DNA from: Kroppenstedtia sanguinis | GTDB taxonomy: Bacteria; Bacillota; Bacilli; Thermoactinomycetales; DSM-45169 | Assembly: GCF_050433445.1 (NCBI RefSeq) | Contig: NZ_JBNPXF010000004.1 | Location: 1 to 64,000, forward strand | Direction of reading: 5' to 3' | DNA length: 64,000 nucleotides | In this document: one piece after another, positions 44,024-53,787 of the stretch | Position numbering within the stretch: the first letter of the stretch is position 1 | Layout of the letters: every line of letters starts with the position of its first letter | The notes under the pieces: generated by a model | Seen by the model: only the letters and a program-made list of their open reading frames with translations | The model's database searches: none | What the model was told of the DNA's origin: nothing | Translations under genes and position numbers: made by a program

Positions 44024-45329
44024 TTATGACGCTTTTGCTTCTATACTTTGACTGTAGGTTTCTGTGACGAACAGGCTGGAGACGATTCCCATCAGGCTGA
44101 TTCCGGAAAAGAGAATCAGTCCCCAAGTGTAATCCTGGAGAGTGTATTGCGGTATGCCGTTCACTACAGATCCCGCCCAGCTAAAGTCCATGATCCATCC
44201 AAAGAGGGATTGTAGTAAAGCCACACCTAAAAAAATGCCGGTATTCAGAAAAGCTAAAGCCATTCCGCTGATGGCAGGGGGGACTACTTCCTTCACTACC
44301 GCAAAGGTGACCACGATCTGGGAGGCAGAGAGTCCGACTTAGGATGTACAGTAGCCAACCGCTCCATCCTGGGCTCCAGGGAAGGACGGCCAAACCCATC
44401 CAACCCAAAAAAGAGAGCAGGTTTCCCCAAATGATCAAGGGACGGCGCAACCCGATTTTATCGGAAAACCATCCGATCCCGAGGGAAGCTAATCCATAAG
44501 CCGCCAGTGCCAATGTGGTATACCAAGAGGCTTCGTTGTTGGAAAGGGAAAATCCATCCCGCAGGATGGGGATGCCCCATAGTCCGGCGAAGGCATAAAA
44601 TGTAGAGTTGGTTCCCACACCTGCCCAAAGCGTAAACCAAATATCCTTGTTGGCCACTGTTTCTTTTAAATCCCGTAACCAATGGTTGGTTGAGATAGAC
44701 CCTTGAGATGACAGATAGCCTTTTCCCGGTTGAAACCCTGCTTGTTGCGGGGAGTCTCGCACCAATATATAGGTGAAAAAGGAGAGGACTATGGACAGGC
44801 ATCCGGCGGTGATGAAAATGCTTCGCCAGGAGAACCATCCGAGGAGGGCTGCCAAAGGCCCCGCGGCCAAAACCGATCCCAGGTTTCCCAGTAACATGGT
44901 GATGCCGCTGATCCAACCGTACTGGTTTTCCCGAAACCAGAGGGTGTTGCTTTTCATGATTCCGACAAAGATCGTCGATACTCCCAATCCAACGATAAAA
45001 GGGCCCAGGCTTGCTAGGGCAAAAGTGGGAGCCCATCCGAACAGGATCGAACCCAAACCGGCAATGACAGCCCCGATACTCACATTCACTCGGGCTCCAT
45101 ACCGATCGATTAAAATACCTGAAGGAATTTGCATCACCGTGTAGGTATAGAAATGCATGGAGGCCAGGGTCCCTAATGCAGCAGCGGAGATGTTGAATTC
45201 ACCCGGGACCGCTTCCGCGAAGGCGCCGGGAGCAAACCGATGAAAGAAACCGAGGATAAACGACAAGGTGAGGAGAGTGAAAACGGTCCATCGAATCTTG
45301 TTGAAGCCGAATTTGGAGAGATCAGTCAT
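44024..45329 (-). pseudogene. Frameshifted MFS transporter
   Basis: The first part (start ATG 45329 behind AAAGGGGG) encodes about 10 membrane helices of an MFS permease, including the loop GWFSDKIGLRRPL. Near 44340 the frame breaks: the reading frame ends in nonsense, while another frame resumes VGLSASQIVVTFAVVKEV and carries the last two helices to a normal stop at 44024. One base change in length would restore about 430 residues. It could be a true pseudogene or a sequencing error. The next gene on the same strand is also frameshifted. Confidence 0.85.
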
Positions 45330-45373
45330 AGGAACCCCCTTTCCAGTGTCGCGTATCAAGATAGCCGTCCTGT

Positions 45374-46515
45374 TTAATCCAGTACTTTATCCAAAATCCA
45401 ATTGTCTACCTCATGGACTACAAATTCTTTGTGTGAATAACGACCTGGTCGGCTGGAACGAATAACTTCCTGCTGAAATTCAGTAATCCAATTGTCTTCC
45501 TCAATTACCTGATCCCACCGTGCATAGTAGCGCTGGGCCACTTCTTCGAAGTCATTTCGCTCGACAGTCATGTGTGGGAAACAAAACCCGACTTTCACAC
45601 GAGTCTCTTCGGGTTCTTCTGGAATTTTATGGATCCACCACATCGAATCTTGAGTGGAGACAATGAAAAATCCAGGATACAGAATTGAGAAGAATGTCCC
45701 CTTTGCAGCTTGACCTGTCAGACCCTGAATATGAGGAAAACCTAAATGCCGCTTTCCGGGATGAAGTGCAACAGTCTCCTCAGATTCATGGTAAACGCAT
45801 ACCCACTCTCCACGGGTGGCTGGGCGCTCGACATGCTGTACTCCAATAGAGTTCTTGTGAATATTTGGAGTATGTATCGTTTCCATGTCCACCTCAACAT
45901 AAAACTTCCAATTAGACTTAAGCTTGTACTCCTTCTCCCGTACACACACCATGTCCATTAATCGGTAGGGCTTGGCCACTAGAGTACTGTAATCCCCCAA
46001 GTAATCTTCTAGATTGGGAGCCGAGTTATTAAAGGTGATGAAAATCAGTCCTTCTATGGCCTCACAACGAGGGTATCGAGGCTGTAATCGCATTTATTAA
46101 AGTTTTCGACCTTTCCCATATATGGTGTCCCGTTAAGAGTTCCGTCTAATTTGTAGGTCCAATTGTGGTATTTACATTGTATGAATTTGCAATTACCTTT
46201 ACCGATTAATAATTTCGAGCCGCGGTGCTGGCAACTATTATAAAATGCTCGAATGTGATGGTCTTTTCCTCGGATGATAATCATCGATTTACCGAAAAAG
46301 GATTCGGTAAGGTAATCACCAGGATTCGGAATCTGCTCTAAGCGACCAACAAAGTGCCATGCAGGGAGAAAGATCTTCTCCAATTCACGTTGGTACCATT
46401 CTTCAGAGGTGTAGCACCAGGTTGGAAGAGTTTCTGCTTGGGTACAAGGCAGGCGTACAGATTGATATAAATCAGGTGAAAAGATGTCTTTGACCCCTGA
46501 CTGTTTTGTCATCAT
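45374..46515 (-). pseudogene. Frameshifted Rieske-type aromatic-ring-hydroxylating oxygenase, alpha subunit
   Basis: The N-terminal part (start ATG 46515) has a Rieske [2Fe-2S] site, SCQHRGSKL and CKYHNWTY. The frame breaks near 46085, and a second frame continues from about PRYPRCEAIEGLIFITF through the catalytic domain, with SNWKFYVEVDMETIHTPNIH as the probable mononuclear iron region, to 45374. One frame correction would give about 380 residues, the family's normal size. The substrate is unknown. The flanking bases are AT-rich, which suggests transfer. Confidence 0.85.
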
Positions 46516-46645
46516 AGATTCCACTCTATCATCCAGCAAGAGATTAATTAAAATTCAATTTAAAATGTAACAATAATTCACAATCCAGTCAAGAGAATTA
46601 TTATATTTTATTAAATGATTTTTGTTGCTGTACATCAGCTTGTTG

Positions 46646-47266
46646 TTACAGCGAGCGGTAATCCCGGGGGCAAACAGCCTCCTCTGGCCCTCTCCCGCTT
46701 TCTCTCTGCTCATTATCATAAAATTCACCAGACAAATTTAGTGCTTTACTAGTCTGTCTGTGGTTACCCGTTCTCCCACCGCGGACGTATTTCACCAAGT
46801 GAGTAATCGTACCGAAAAAGGGGTCTGCGATCTCTTCTTCCGCATGAAAATGCATGGAATGGTAGAATGCCCGTCCGCCGAGGTTCTCCTTTTCCACCCA
46901 GGCAAATAGGGAGCGAAGGGGGGACACGGCATCAATCAATTGCTGCAAAAGGCATTTGCCGATGCCATTCCCTTGAACGTCGGGCAGAAGATAAATACGG
47001 GTCAATTCGTAGACGGCTGGTTCCCTTTCCATTACTTCTCCATAACCGATCATTCGGTCTTTGTCAGCCACTACATAAAACTGACGTTGCGGCCTGTGGC
47101 AGTCTGCTTTCCAGGAGGCTCTCAGGCTGTCCAAGGAATAGGCTTGGGCCAGGAAGGCTTGAATAGCTCTCTCCGGCAGGATTCCACGATAGGTGTGAAG
47201 CCAAGCGGTTGTTGCCACCTCTCGTACACCATTCAAATCGGTCTCCCGGATCGGACGAATCTGCAT
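46646..47266 (-). CDS. GNAT-family N-acetyltransferase
   Basis: The 206-residue protein has an acetyl-CoA-binding GNAT core: MQIRPIRETDLNGV at the N-terminus, ELTRIYLLPDVQGNGIGKCLL (the Q/RxxGxG-type motif), and ENLGGRAFYHSMHF. The last 45 residues are basic and unlikely to be part of the domain. Start ATG at 47266 follows GGAGGTGG. The acceptor substrate cannot be told from the sequence. Confidence 0.85.
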   Translation of the reverse strand: MQIRPIRETDLNGVREVATTAWLHTYRGILPERAIQAFLAQAYSLDSLRASWKADCHRPQRQFYVVADKDRMIGYGEVMEREPAVYELTRIYLLPDVQGNGIGKCLLQQLIDAVSPLRSLFAWVEKENLGGRAFYHSMHFHAEEEIADPFFGTITHLVKYVRGGRTGNHRQTSKALNLSGEFYDNEQRESGRGPEEAVCPRDYRSL

Positions 47267-47485
47267 CACACCACCTCCATTATGGCGTCATTTGGAAATG
47301 TTGGCATCAGTGCGTTCTTAAAGGGTTGGAATCATATATGGACTTGGCCGGACCCACCTGTGATAGTGAGCAATGTGGAATCCCCTGTCGGTGTGATTCA
47401 TCAGTTGCTTCTCAAACTCCTTTTTCGGGGATGAGGCGGGGGAAGTCCGATAAGGAAGGCAGAGGGGCGGTGTTCTGATTCTCTC

Positions 47486-47515
47486 TTGTCAATCTTCCAT
47501 TCCTGACGGTATAAT
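47486..47515 (+). promoter_or_regulatory. Promoter of the rightward acetyltransferase gene
   Basis: TTGTCA (47486-47491) and TATAAT (47510-47515) with an 18-bp spacer, 36 bp before the start codon. Confidence 0.65.
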
Positions 47516-47551
47516 AGATCCAATTTTTCCAATGGAGAAGAGGAGATCCAG

Positions 47552-48355
47552 ATGGGTATTCGGCAATTGACGGAGGCAGACCGGGAGCAGACGTTGCAGT
47601 TTTTGCAGGCAGAAAGTGCCCTCAATCTATTTTTAATCGGGAATATTTATAATCAGGGGTTGAATCAGGAATTTCAGCAGTTTTGGGGGGATTTTGATAC
47701 GACGGGCCAACTACGGGGTGTGTTGCACCGGTATCGGGGCAACTGGATTCCCTGGGCACCGGAGGCCTTGGATGTGGAGGGATTTGCCGAGGTAATCAGC
47801 ACCGGACAAGAGATCGAGATGCTCTCCGGGGTGGATCGGGTGACGGAGCAATTTCAGGGGATTCCCGGTTTACCCTTTCGCTGGGAGAAGCGGCGGCAGA
47901 CTCATTTTGCCTGCCTCACAGACGTTGACGGGTGGGGCCAGATGGAGAGAGAAATCCCCTTCTCGATCCGACGGATGACCTTGGAAGATGTCCCTATGTT
48001 GTCCCACCTGTCGGAACAGATCGCGGAATTTGACAGAGGGGGGCAGGCAGAGGAGCTACGGGCCTCTCTGAAATCAGGGGCGGCTCGGGGATACTGGGTG
48101 GAAGACGGGGATCAAGCGGTGGCGATGGTTCGGACTGCGGCGGAAAACCCCGCATCAGCGATGGTGGTGGGAGTGGGCACCCACTCGGCATACCGTCGAC
48201 AGGGATTGGCCACCCAGCTGATGATCCGCTTGTGTAGGGAAGTCTGGGACGAAGGAAAAAGTTTGTGTCTCTTTTACGATAATCCTCGGGCAGGGGCCAT
48301 TTACCGCCGTCTGGGATTCCGGGAGATCGGGTTCTGGAATATGATCGGTGTCTGA
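47552..48355 (+). CDS. GNAT-family N-acetyltransferase (two-domain type)
   Basis: The 267-residue protein has a divergent N-terminal half (IRQLTEADREQTLQFL, NLFLIGNIYN) and a clear C-terminal GNAT domain with VGVGTHSAYRRQGLATQLMI, the acetyl-CoA loop, and FYDNPRAGAIYRRLGF. This layout is that of DUF4081/FR47-like acetyltransferases. GAAGAGGAG precedes the ATG. Substrate unknown. Confidence 0.85.
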   Translation: MGIRQLTEADREQTLQFLQAESALNLFLIGNIYNQGLNQEFQQFWGDFDTTGQLRGVLHRYRGNWIPWAPEALDVEGFAEVISTGQEIEMLSGVDRVTEQFQGIPGLPFRWEKRRQTHFACLTDVDGWGQMEREIPFSIRRMTLEDVPMLSHLSEQIAEFDRGGQAEELRASLKSGAARGYWVEDGDQAVAMVRTAAENPASAMVVGVGTHSAYRRQGLATQLMIRLCREVWDEGKSLCLFYDNPRAGAIYRRLGFREIGFWNMIGV

Positions 48356-48460
48356 AAGGTTTGTGACGACTTTGCCAGGAGGCGGACATGGGTTCCTTCT
48401 TTGGGCTACACTGTAGAAAAGGCATTTCCATGACAGTCTGCACCGATTGGCCCTAAAAGC

Positions 48461-48570
48461 GTTGTGAAAAACCGTCACAGGAAGGGTTGGGTTTCACATG
48501 GAGTGATTTTAGATCGGTAGACAACCCCAATGGAATGTGAAACGGAGACCTATCAGATATGTTCTAAATC
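48461..48570. repeat. Palindromic block upstream of the SCO1-type gene
   Basis: The ends GCGTTGTGA and TCACAACGT are inverted repeats, with GTTTCACAT and ATGTGAAAC nested inside. The left half (TTGTGAAAAA, CGTCA, GGTTGGGTTTCA) matches the block at 18799-18880. It may be a small non-coding repeat; its several TGTGA half-sites could also bind a regulator. Confidence 0.45.
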
Positions 48571-48615
48571 ACAACGTTTCCAATGGCGGACAGACTGCCG
48601 AAAGGAGAGCGTACG

Positions 48616-49260
48616 ATGTCCGATGCAAAATGGCTTCGTTTGCCCATTTCACTCCTGATGGCCCTGGTTCTGCTGGTGGCAGCAGGTTGCGGAGCCGCGA
48701 CGGAAGATGAAAAAGGGACCGATGATTCCGGACAGCAGGAGGAGAAGCAAGCATTGAATTGGGAGGTTCCCGATTTTCAATATAAGGACCAGAACGGGAA
48801 ATCCTTCGGCCTGTCCGATTTGAAGGGGAAGGTATGGCTGTCCAATGCGATGTTCACCCGTTGTCCTGATGTCTGTCCACCGATGACTGCTAATATGAAA
48901 AAAGTCCAGGATCGGCTGAAAAAAGAGGGACTGAATGTAGAGATCGTCTCCTTCAGTGTGGACCCTGCCCATGACACTCCTAAAAAATTGAAAACCTTTG
49001 GGGAAGAATTTGATGCCGACTTTGGAAACTGGCATTTTCTGACCGGATACAAGGATGAGGAGATCCAAACTTTGGTCCGGGAAGGTTTTAAGGGCAGTAT
49101 TCAGAGAAATGAACCCGAATCCAAGGAAGATCCGCTTACCATCAGTCACCCCGTCTCCTTTTTCCTAGTGGACCCAGAGGGAAAAGTTTATGAGCGCTAT
49201 GACGGTTTGAATCCGGATTTGGACCAACTGGTGAAAGATATTCGCAAACTGGAAAAATGA
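48616..49260 (+). CDS. SCO1/SenC-family lipoprotein
   Basis: SCO proteins deliver copper to, or reduce thiols of, cytochrome c oxidase at the outside of the membrane. The 214-residue product has a lipoprotein signal ending VAAGC, then a thioredoxin-like fold with the metal-binding pair CPDVC (CxxxC) and the conserved histidine in SHPVSFFLVD. The start at ATG 48616 follows GAAAGGAGA. B. subtilis YpmQ is the comparable protein. It stands alone, ending at a strong terminator shared with the convergent ecsB. Confidence 0.92.
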   Translation: MSDAKWLRLPISLLMALVLLVAAGCGAATEDEKGTDDSGQQEEKQALNWEVPDFQYKDQNGKSFGLSDLKGKVWLSNAMFTRCPDVCPPMTANMKKVQDRLKKEGLNVEIVSFSVDPAHDTPKKLKTFGEEFDADFGNWHFLTGYKDEEIQTLVREGFKGSIQRNEPESKEDPLTISHPVSFFLVDPEGKVYERYDGLNPDLDQLVKDIRKLEK

Positions 49261-49268
49261 TGACAAAC

Positions 49269-49305
49269 AAAGCAGCTCTCTCCTCTACAGGAGAGAGCTG
49301 CTTTG
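49269..49305. terminator. Bidirectional terminator
   Basis: AGCAGCTCTCTCCT and AGGAGAGAGCTGCT are perfect 14-bp arms around CTAC, with TTTG tracts on the right and A-rich sequence on the left. It lies partly within the 3' end of ecsB. Confidence 0.85.
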
Positions 49306-50520
49306 TTTGTGAAGTCGTTTGGGTAACCAGAGACGGCCCAGAATCCAGGCTGTACCCCATCCGATCCCGAGCAATAGGGGGAGGAGAGGCAAAGGTTGGC
49401 TCCACAACCACCATTGTAAGATCACCACTGCTGTGGCTTGTACCGCCAACAAAGCAAAGGCGAGCCGGGACCAGTCGGTTCGTTTCTGACTGTCCGGGCG
49501 AGGGTAGAGACGAAACCAGGGTTGAAAGCGGTGGATTCGACGAATCCAGGGAAGTTGAATGCCAGTGAGGAGCATGCCCAGGGGTAGCACCAGTACCGAC
49601 AGCCACCATTCTTCCCGCAGGAAGGCGACCAGCAGAGCCGTCACTCCCGTTAACCGCACATAAACACCGAAGGGTTCCCCATAACGGAAGAAAGTTCGCA
49701 AGTACAGATACAGATAGGTATTCTCCGGCTGGGGGCGAGGGAGGCGGCGGAGCAAAGGATTGAACAGGGGACGTGGCTTGATTTCGTTGCTGATCTGAGG
49801 AACATCGACGAAATGGCCGGCCAGCCGGTACCAGGCGGAGACAGCCTGTTCTTCCCGCAGGAGCAATCGATCCCAAGGGATAATCCGGTTGTGGGAATAC
49901 ATCTGCCGATAATGTAGAGTGAGCGCGGCGAACCAGAGGATGGCGACCAGGAGGGGCCAGCCAAATAATCCTCCAGAGAAAAGCCAGAGTGTGATCAGCC
50001 CATTGCTACCCACGCGCAAGAGGAGGTGAAGTATGGGACGTTCCTCTGCCCGAAGCTCCAGCCAATGGGCCCACAGATTCCAGATTTTAAGGGGGAGGAG
50101 GAGGGCCAAGGCTGCCAAAAAGTCTCCCACATCTCCGATCCGGGTGTAGAACAGCGGAAACAGAAAGATCATCCAGAACACGACTTTCAATGACTGCATA
50201 AGTCCGCTATACCACAGGCTCTTCCGAAAATACTCCCGGAGTCCTTCCTCTGCTGGCAACAGGAAAACAGGGTCCGCCGCTTTCACAAAGGTGCGGATTC
50301 CGGTACGGGAGAGAATCCAAGTCAGCAGGATCGCCAACAGCAGGTGGATCGGAAATTCTGGAGGGAGTCCCGTCAGGAGGGCCCGGTAGCCAAAATAGAT
50401 GAGAAGCAAGACCGCGATGGGCAGGAAATGAAGGCCCTTGGCGATCAGAGCGGTATAACGGGCCCCTTTGATCCAGGCTTGCTTGCTCCGCTGCTGAAAA
50501 AGGGATGCGACGGGATTCAT
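49285..50520 (-). CDS. ecsB: ABC transporter membrane subunit EcsB
   Basis: EcsB is the membrane partner of EcsA; the pair affects secretion, competence and intramembrane proteolysis in Bacillus. The 411-residue protein has about eight hydrophobic helices, and its N-terminus (ASLFQQRSKQAWIKGARY) and ADPVFLLPAEE region are typical of the EcsB family. It overlaps ecsA by 4 bp (ATGA). Confidence 0.92.
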   Translation of the reverse strand: MNPVASLFQQRSKQAWIKGARYTALIAKGLHFLPIAVLLLIYFGYRALLTGLPPEFPIHLLLAILLTWILSRTGIRTFVKAADPVFLLPAEEGLREYFRKSLWYSGLMQSLKVVFWMIFLFPLFYTRIGDVGDFLAALALLLPLKIWNLWAHWLELRAEERPILHLLLRVGSNGLITLWLFSGGLFGWPLLVAILWFAALTLHYRQMYSHNRIIPWDRLLLREEQAVSAWYRLAGHFVDVPQISNEIKPRPLFNPLLRRLPRPQPENTYLYLYLRTFFRYGEPFGVYVRLTGVTALLVAFLREEWWLSVLVLPLGMLLTGIQLPWIRRIHRFQPWFRLYPRPDSQKRTDWSRLAFALLAVQATAVVILQWWLWSQPLPLLPLLLGIGWGTAWILGRLWLPKRLHKQSSSLL

Positions 50521-51251
50521 GGTTGGCTCCCCCCTGCAGCATGGATGAAAAGTTCGTCCAGAGAGGCTTGGGGCATCCCAGCCTCTTTTCTCATCTTTTC
50601 CATGGTTCCCGCTAGAGCGATGCGTCCTTCCCGCAACAGGACAAACCGATCACAGTTTTGTTCTGCTGTCGCCAGTACATGAGTGGACAGCAGGATACCG
50701 GTTCCTCCTTTTTTCAATTCCGTCATCCATTCCAGCAGGTTGTGGATGGCCATCGGATCGAGACCGATGAAAGGCTCATCTACGATCAGCAAAGAGGGCT
50801 CTACCAGAAAAGCCGCCATCACCATCACCTTTTGCCGCATTCCCTTGGAAAAAGTACCGGGGTACCAGTCCAGTTTATTTTTCATCTGAAAAATATCCAA
50901 TAGCCGCGATGTTCGTTCCTCGTATTCCTTCGGGGAAATCTCATAGGCCATTGCTGTCAGTTCTAGATGCTCACGCAGGGTCAGCTCAGGGTATAGATAT
51001 GGAGTTTCCGGGATGTAGGCAAGCTTCTTTTTAAAGGCGGCAGGATCTTCATCCATCCGGTGACCGTTAAAGCGAATCTCTCCTGCTTTGGGACGGAGAA
51101 ATCCGATGATTTGTTTGATGGTGGTGCTTTTCCCCGCTCCGTTTAAACCGATCAACCCCACCATCTCACCTGGGGAAACGGAAAAGGAAAGATCGTGAAT
51201 GACCGGTTGACGGGCGGAGTACCCACCTGTCAGTTTTGTTATTTCCAGCAA
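50517..51251 (-). CDS. ecsA: ABC transporter ATP-binding protein EcsA
   Basis: The 244-residue ATPase has Walker A GLNGAGKST, a Q-loop region YIPETPYLYPELTLREHLELTAMAY, the signature FSKGMRQKVMVMAAF, Walker B LLIVDEPFIGLDP and H-loop LLSTHVLATAE. It closely follows B. subtilis EcsA. TTG at 51251 was chosen because the product then starts MLEITKLTGGYS like the family, with GGAAGG upstream. The longer open frame upstream runs into the divergent cyclase promoter region. Confidence 0.92.
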   Translation of the reverse strand: MLEITKLTGGYSARQPVIHDLSFSVSPGEMVGLIGLNGAGKSTTIKQIIGFLRPKAGEIRFNGHRMDEDPAAFKKKLAYIPETPYLYPELTLREHLELTAMAYEISPKEYEERTSRLLDIFQMKNKLDWYPGTFSKGMRQKVMVMAAFLVEPSLLIVDEPFIGLDPMAIHNLLEWMTELKKGGTGILLSTHVLATAEQNCDRFVLLREGRIALAGTMEKMRKEAGMPQASLDELFIHAAGGSQP

Positions 51252-51390
51252 AGACGGACCACACCTTCCCGATTCATCTCTTTTGCATCTTATCTCAGAG
51301 AGTACCCTGGTGTCCAGGTTTTTCAAGGTGGAGAATACCCTGTTGGAGTCCTCCATATGGTTGTAAAGAGAGGTAAAGGGGGGGAGAGAG

Positions 51391-53286
51391 TTGCAGCGTT
51401 CACCGGAACATCTGGAAGCGGTAGCCAAGGGGATGAATCAGCTGGTCGAAGAGTTGGTCCAACAGCAACAGTCAGACGGACGGTGGATCTTCTGTTTTGA
51501 GAGCGGAGCCATGACAGATGCATATATGCTCTTGCTATACGAAATATTTGGAACGGGAAGACCCGAATACCGAGAGGGGATGGCTCAGCGACTCCTGTCT
51601 CTTTCAGATCATGGAATCTGGAGAGCTTATCCCGATGAAAAAGAGGGGAGTGCCTCTGCCACCATGGAAGCGTCTGTTGCGCTGGTGGCCGCTGGATTTA
51701 AGGAGGCTTCCGATCCCCTCATCCAAAACAGCCAGGCTTTTGTCCGGGAACAGGGGGGAATCGACGGGGTGGGATCTCTGACCAAAGTGGCCATGATTTT
51801 GACCGGTCTGCACAAATGGCCAGAGAACGCCCAGATTCCGATTAAAATTCTTCTTCTCCCCCGCTGGTTTCCCATCAATTTTTTCGATTTTGTCGGGTTT
51901 ACCCGGGCCCATATCGCTCCGATTTTACTGGCGTCTCATCGGAAATTCTCTGTTCGGTTGCCTAGAGGTCCCCAGGACTTGACACAGTGGATCGGCGCAG
52001 GGGGGACCCGTGAACATGGGGAGACCTCCGCATTGGAGCAGAAGATTGAGGAATTATTGCCCCACCTTAACCTGAGCGTCAGCGGGGGCAGACGGGATCG
52101 ATTGGTCGAAGAACGCGGCCTCCGCTTCATTCTGGATCGCATCGAACGCGACGGTACTTTGTACAGTTATTTCAGCACGACCTTTTTAATGTTCTTTGCT
52201 TTGATGGCGATGGGTTACCGACGGAACCACCCGATCCTCCAGCGGGCCCTCAACGGTTTGGAACGTTTTTATTTACCGGTGAAGGGAGGGCTCCACCTTC
52301 AGGAGACCTCTTCCACTGTCTGGGACACAGCACTGATCAGCTATGCCCTCCAGGAAGCGGGGATGACTGCCGAGGACCCGGTGATCCAAAAGGCGGGAAG
52401 TTATCTTCTCAGCCGTCAGCAGACTCGTCCCGGGGATTGGGCCTTGCGAAATCACGGGGTGGCTCCCGGGGGCTGGGGGTTCTCCGATATCAATACGATC
52501 AATCCCGATGTGGATGACACCTCTTACAACCTACGGGCTCTTGGTCCCTGGGCCCGAAAGAACGCTCAGGTATATCCGACTTGGGCTCGAGGTGCCCGCT
52601 GGGAGTTGTCCATGCAAAACCGGGACGGAGGGTGGTCCGCCTTTGAAAAAAACACGGACAAAAAGTGGCCGAAAATATTGTTGCCCAAGTCCGATGCTCA
52701 GACGGTTTGGACGGACCCCTCCACAGCAGATCTGACCGGCCGCACACTGGAGTGGATCGGCAACCACCTCGGCTGGAAACGGGGGCATCCTGTTGTTGAT
52801 CGTGCCGCCTCCTTTCTGATGAAAGAGCAGGAGCCCAATGGGTCCTGGTTCGGCCGTTGGGGGATCACTTATATTTATGGAACGTGGGCCGCCTTGACGG
52901 GCCTTTCTTCCGTAGGGTTTCGCCAGGGGCATCCCACCATCGACAAGGGGATCCAGTGGTTGTTATCTGTGCAGCAGGAGGATGGGGGCTGGGGAGAGTC
53001 CTGTGCCAGCGATGTGGAACAGAAATATATTCCTCTGCAGATGAGTACACCTGTCCAAACTGCGTGGGCTGTGGACGCTTTGATCCAGCTTCACGAGGCT
53101 CCGACTCCGGCGCTTGAAGCCGGAATTCGCCGCCTCCTGCAGTTGTGTGAGCATCCCGGTGAGGAAGCAGAGTATCCCACCGGTGGCGGGCTTTCAGGGC
53201 AGTTTTACATCCATTATCACAGTTATCGCTATGTCTGGCCGCTAACCGCTCTGTCTCATTATCGAAGGAAATACGGAGGGAAATAG
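51391..53286 (+). CDS. sqhC: Sporulenol/squalene-hopene-type terpene cyclase
   Basis: The 631-residue class II terpene cyclase cyclises linear C30/C35 isoprenoids by protonation. The catalytic motif reads DVDDTSYN (DxDD), and QW repeats are visible, for example QNRDGGWSAF, QEPNGSWFGRWG and QQEDGGWGES. The sequence follows B. subtilis SqhC, which makes sporulenols found in spores. TTG at 51391 follows AAGGGGGGAGAG. The true substrate (tetraprenyl-curcumene or squalene) needs biochemical proof. Confidence 0.93.
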   Translation: MQRSPEHLEAVAKGMNQLVEELVQQQQSDGRWIFCFESGAMTDAYMLLLYEIFGTGRPEYREGMAQRLLSLSDHGIWRAYPDEKEGSASATMEASVALVAAGFKEASDPLIQNSQAFVREQGGIDGVGSLTKVAMILTGLHKWPENAQIPIKILLLPRWFPINFFDFVGFTRAHIAPILLASHRKFSVRLPRGPQDLTQWIGAGGTREHGETSALEQKIEELLPHLNLSVSGGRRDRLVEERGLRFILDRIERDGTLYSYFSTTFLMFFALMAMGYRRNHPILQRALNGLERFYLPVKGGLHLQETSSTVWDTALISYALQEAGMTAEDPVIQKAGSYLLSRQQTRPGDWALRNHGVAPGGWGFSDINTINPDVDDTSYNLRALGPWARKNAQVYPTWARGARWELSMQNRDGGWSAFEKNTDKKWPKILLPKSDAQTVWTDPSTADLTGRTLEWIGNHLGWKRGHPVVDRAASFLMKEQEPNGSWFGRWGITYIYGTWAALTGLSSVGFRQGHPTIDKGIQWLLSVQQEDGGWGESCASDVEQKYIPLQMSTPVQTAWAVDALIQLHEAPTPALEAGIRRLLQLCEHPGEEAEYPTGGGLSGQFYIHYHSYRYVWPLTALSHYRRKYGGK

Positions 53287-53346
53287 AAAAAGTTTGGGGA
53301 AAATCCCAGGCTGATGAATGTATTTATGACACCCCTTACCCATTCA

Positions 53347-53774
53347 TCAACCTTCTACAACATCCTGCCACGTTCGCTCCCGAATCTCCTTGGGGAGGAA
53401 ATCCATGTCTGGATAGCTGAAATCGTGGGATGCAAAGACTTCCTCGGGAGCGGTGATCCATCCTTACATTGAGCCCTCTCGATCGGGTCAGCCAACCCAA
53501 TTCGATGGTCGGGATGCGCACAATTTTTCCACATTCGTATAATCTCGTCTCCGCGCCGATGTTAACCTCAGTACATTTTGCTGCTAAGTAGAGACGACGA
53601 TTAAATTCTATGATCTTTGTCACCCCAAAGCGATTGGATCGCCATTACTTTTACATCTGAAGCTATAAGACTAGATAAGTCCCATGAAAAATTCCCGTCT
53701 TTAAGTTGTTGGGCACATTCCAAAAATGATTCTTCCTTTTCAACCGTGATCTCTTTTAGGGTCTCCAGTTTCAT
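53347..53774 (-). pseudogene. Decayed gene of unknown function, at least two frameshifts
   Basis: Reading leftward, three consecutive frames give plausible protein. 53774-53601 starts MKLETLKEITVEKEESFLEC. A second frame to about 53465 includes IIEFNRRLYLAAKCTEVNIG, and a third starts GWITAPEEVFASHDFSYPDM and ends WQDVVEG at 53347. Joined, they make about 140 residues. I do not recognise the family; the size and acidic nature recall immunity proteins of toxin systems, but that is a guess. Codon use is more AT-rich than the backbone. Confidence 0.5.
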
Positions 53775-53787
53775 TTGAAACCATCTC

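Noticed and set aside
47281..47433. 50-codon frame starting MASFGNVG
   Set aside because: The bases before it are the reverse of another gene's ribosome-binding site, and no family or codon signal supports it.
48465..48482. CRP/FNR or Rex site (TGTGAAAAACCGTCACA)
   Set aside because: The spacing is 7 rather than 6 between TGTGA and TCACA, and the Rex consensus is not met; kept only as part of a repeat.
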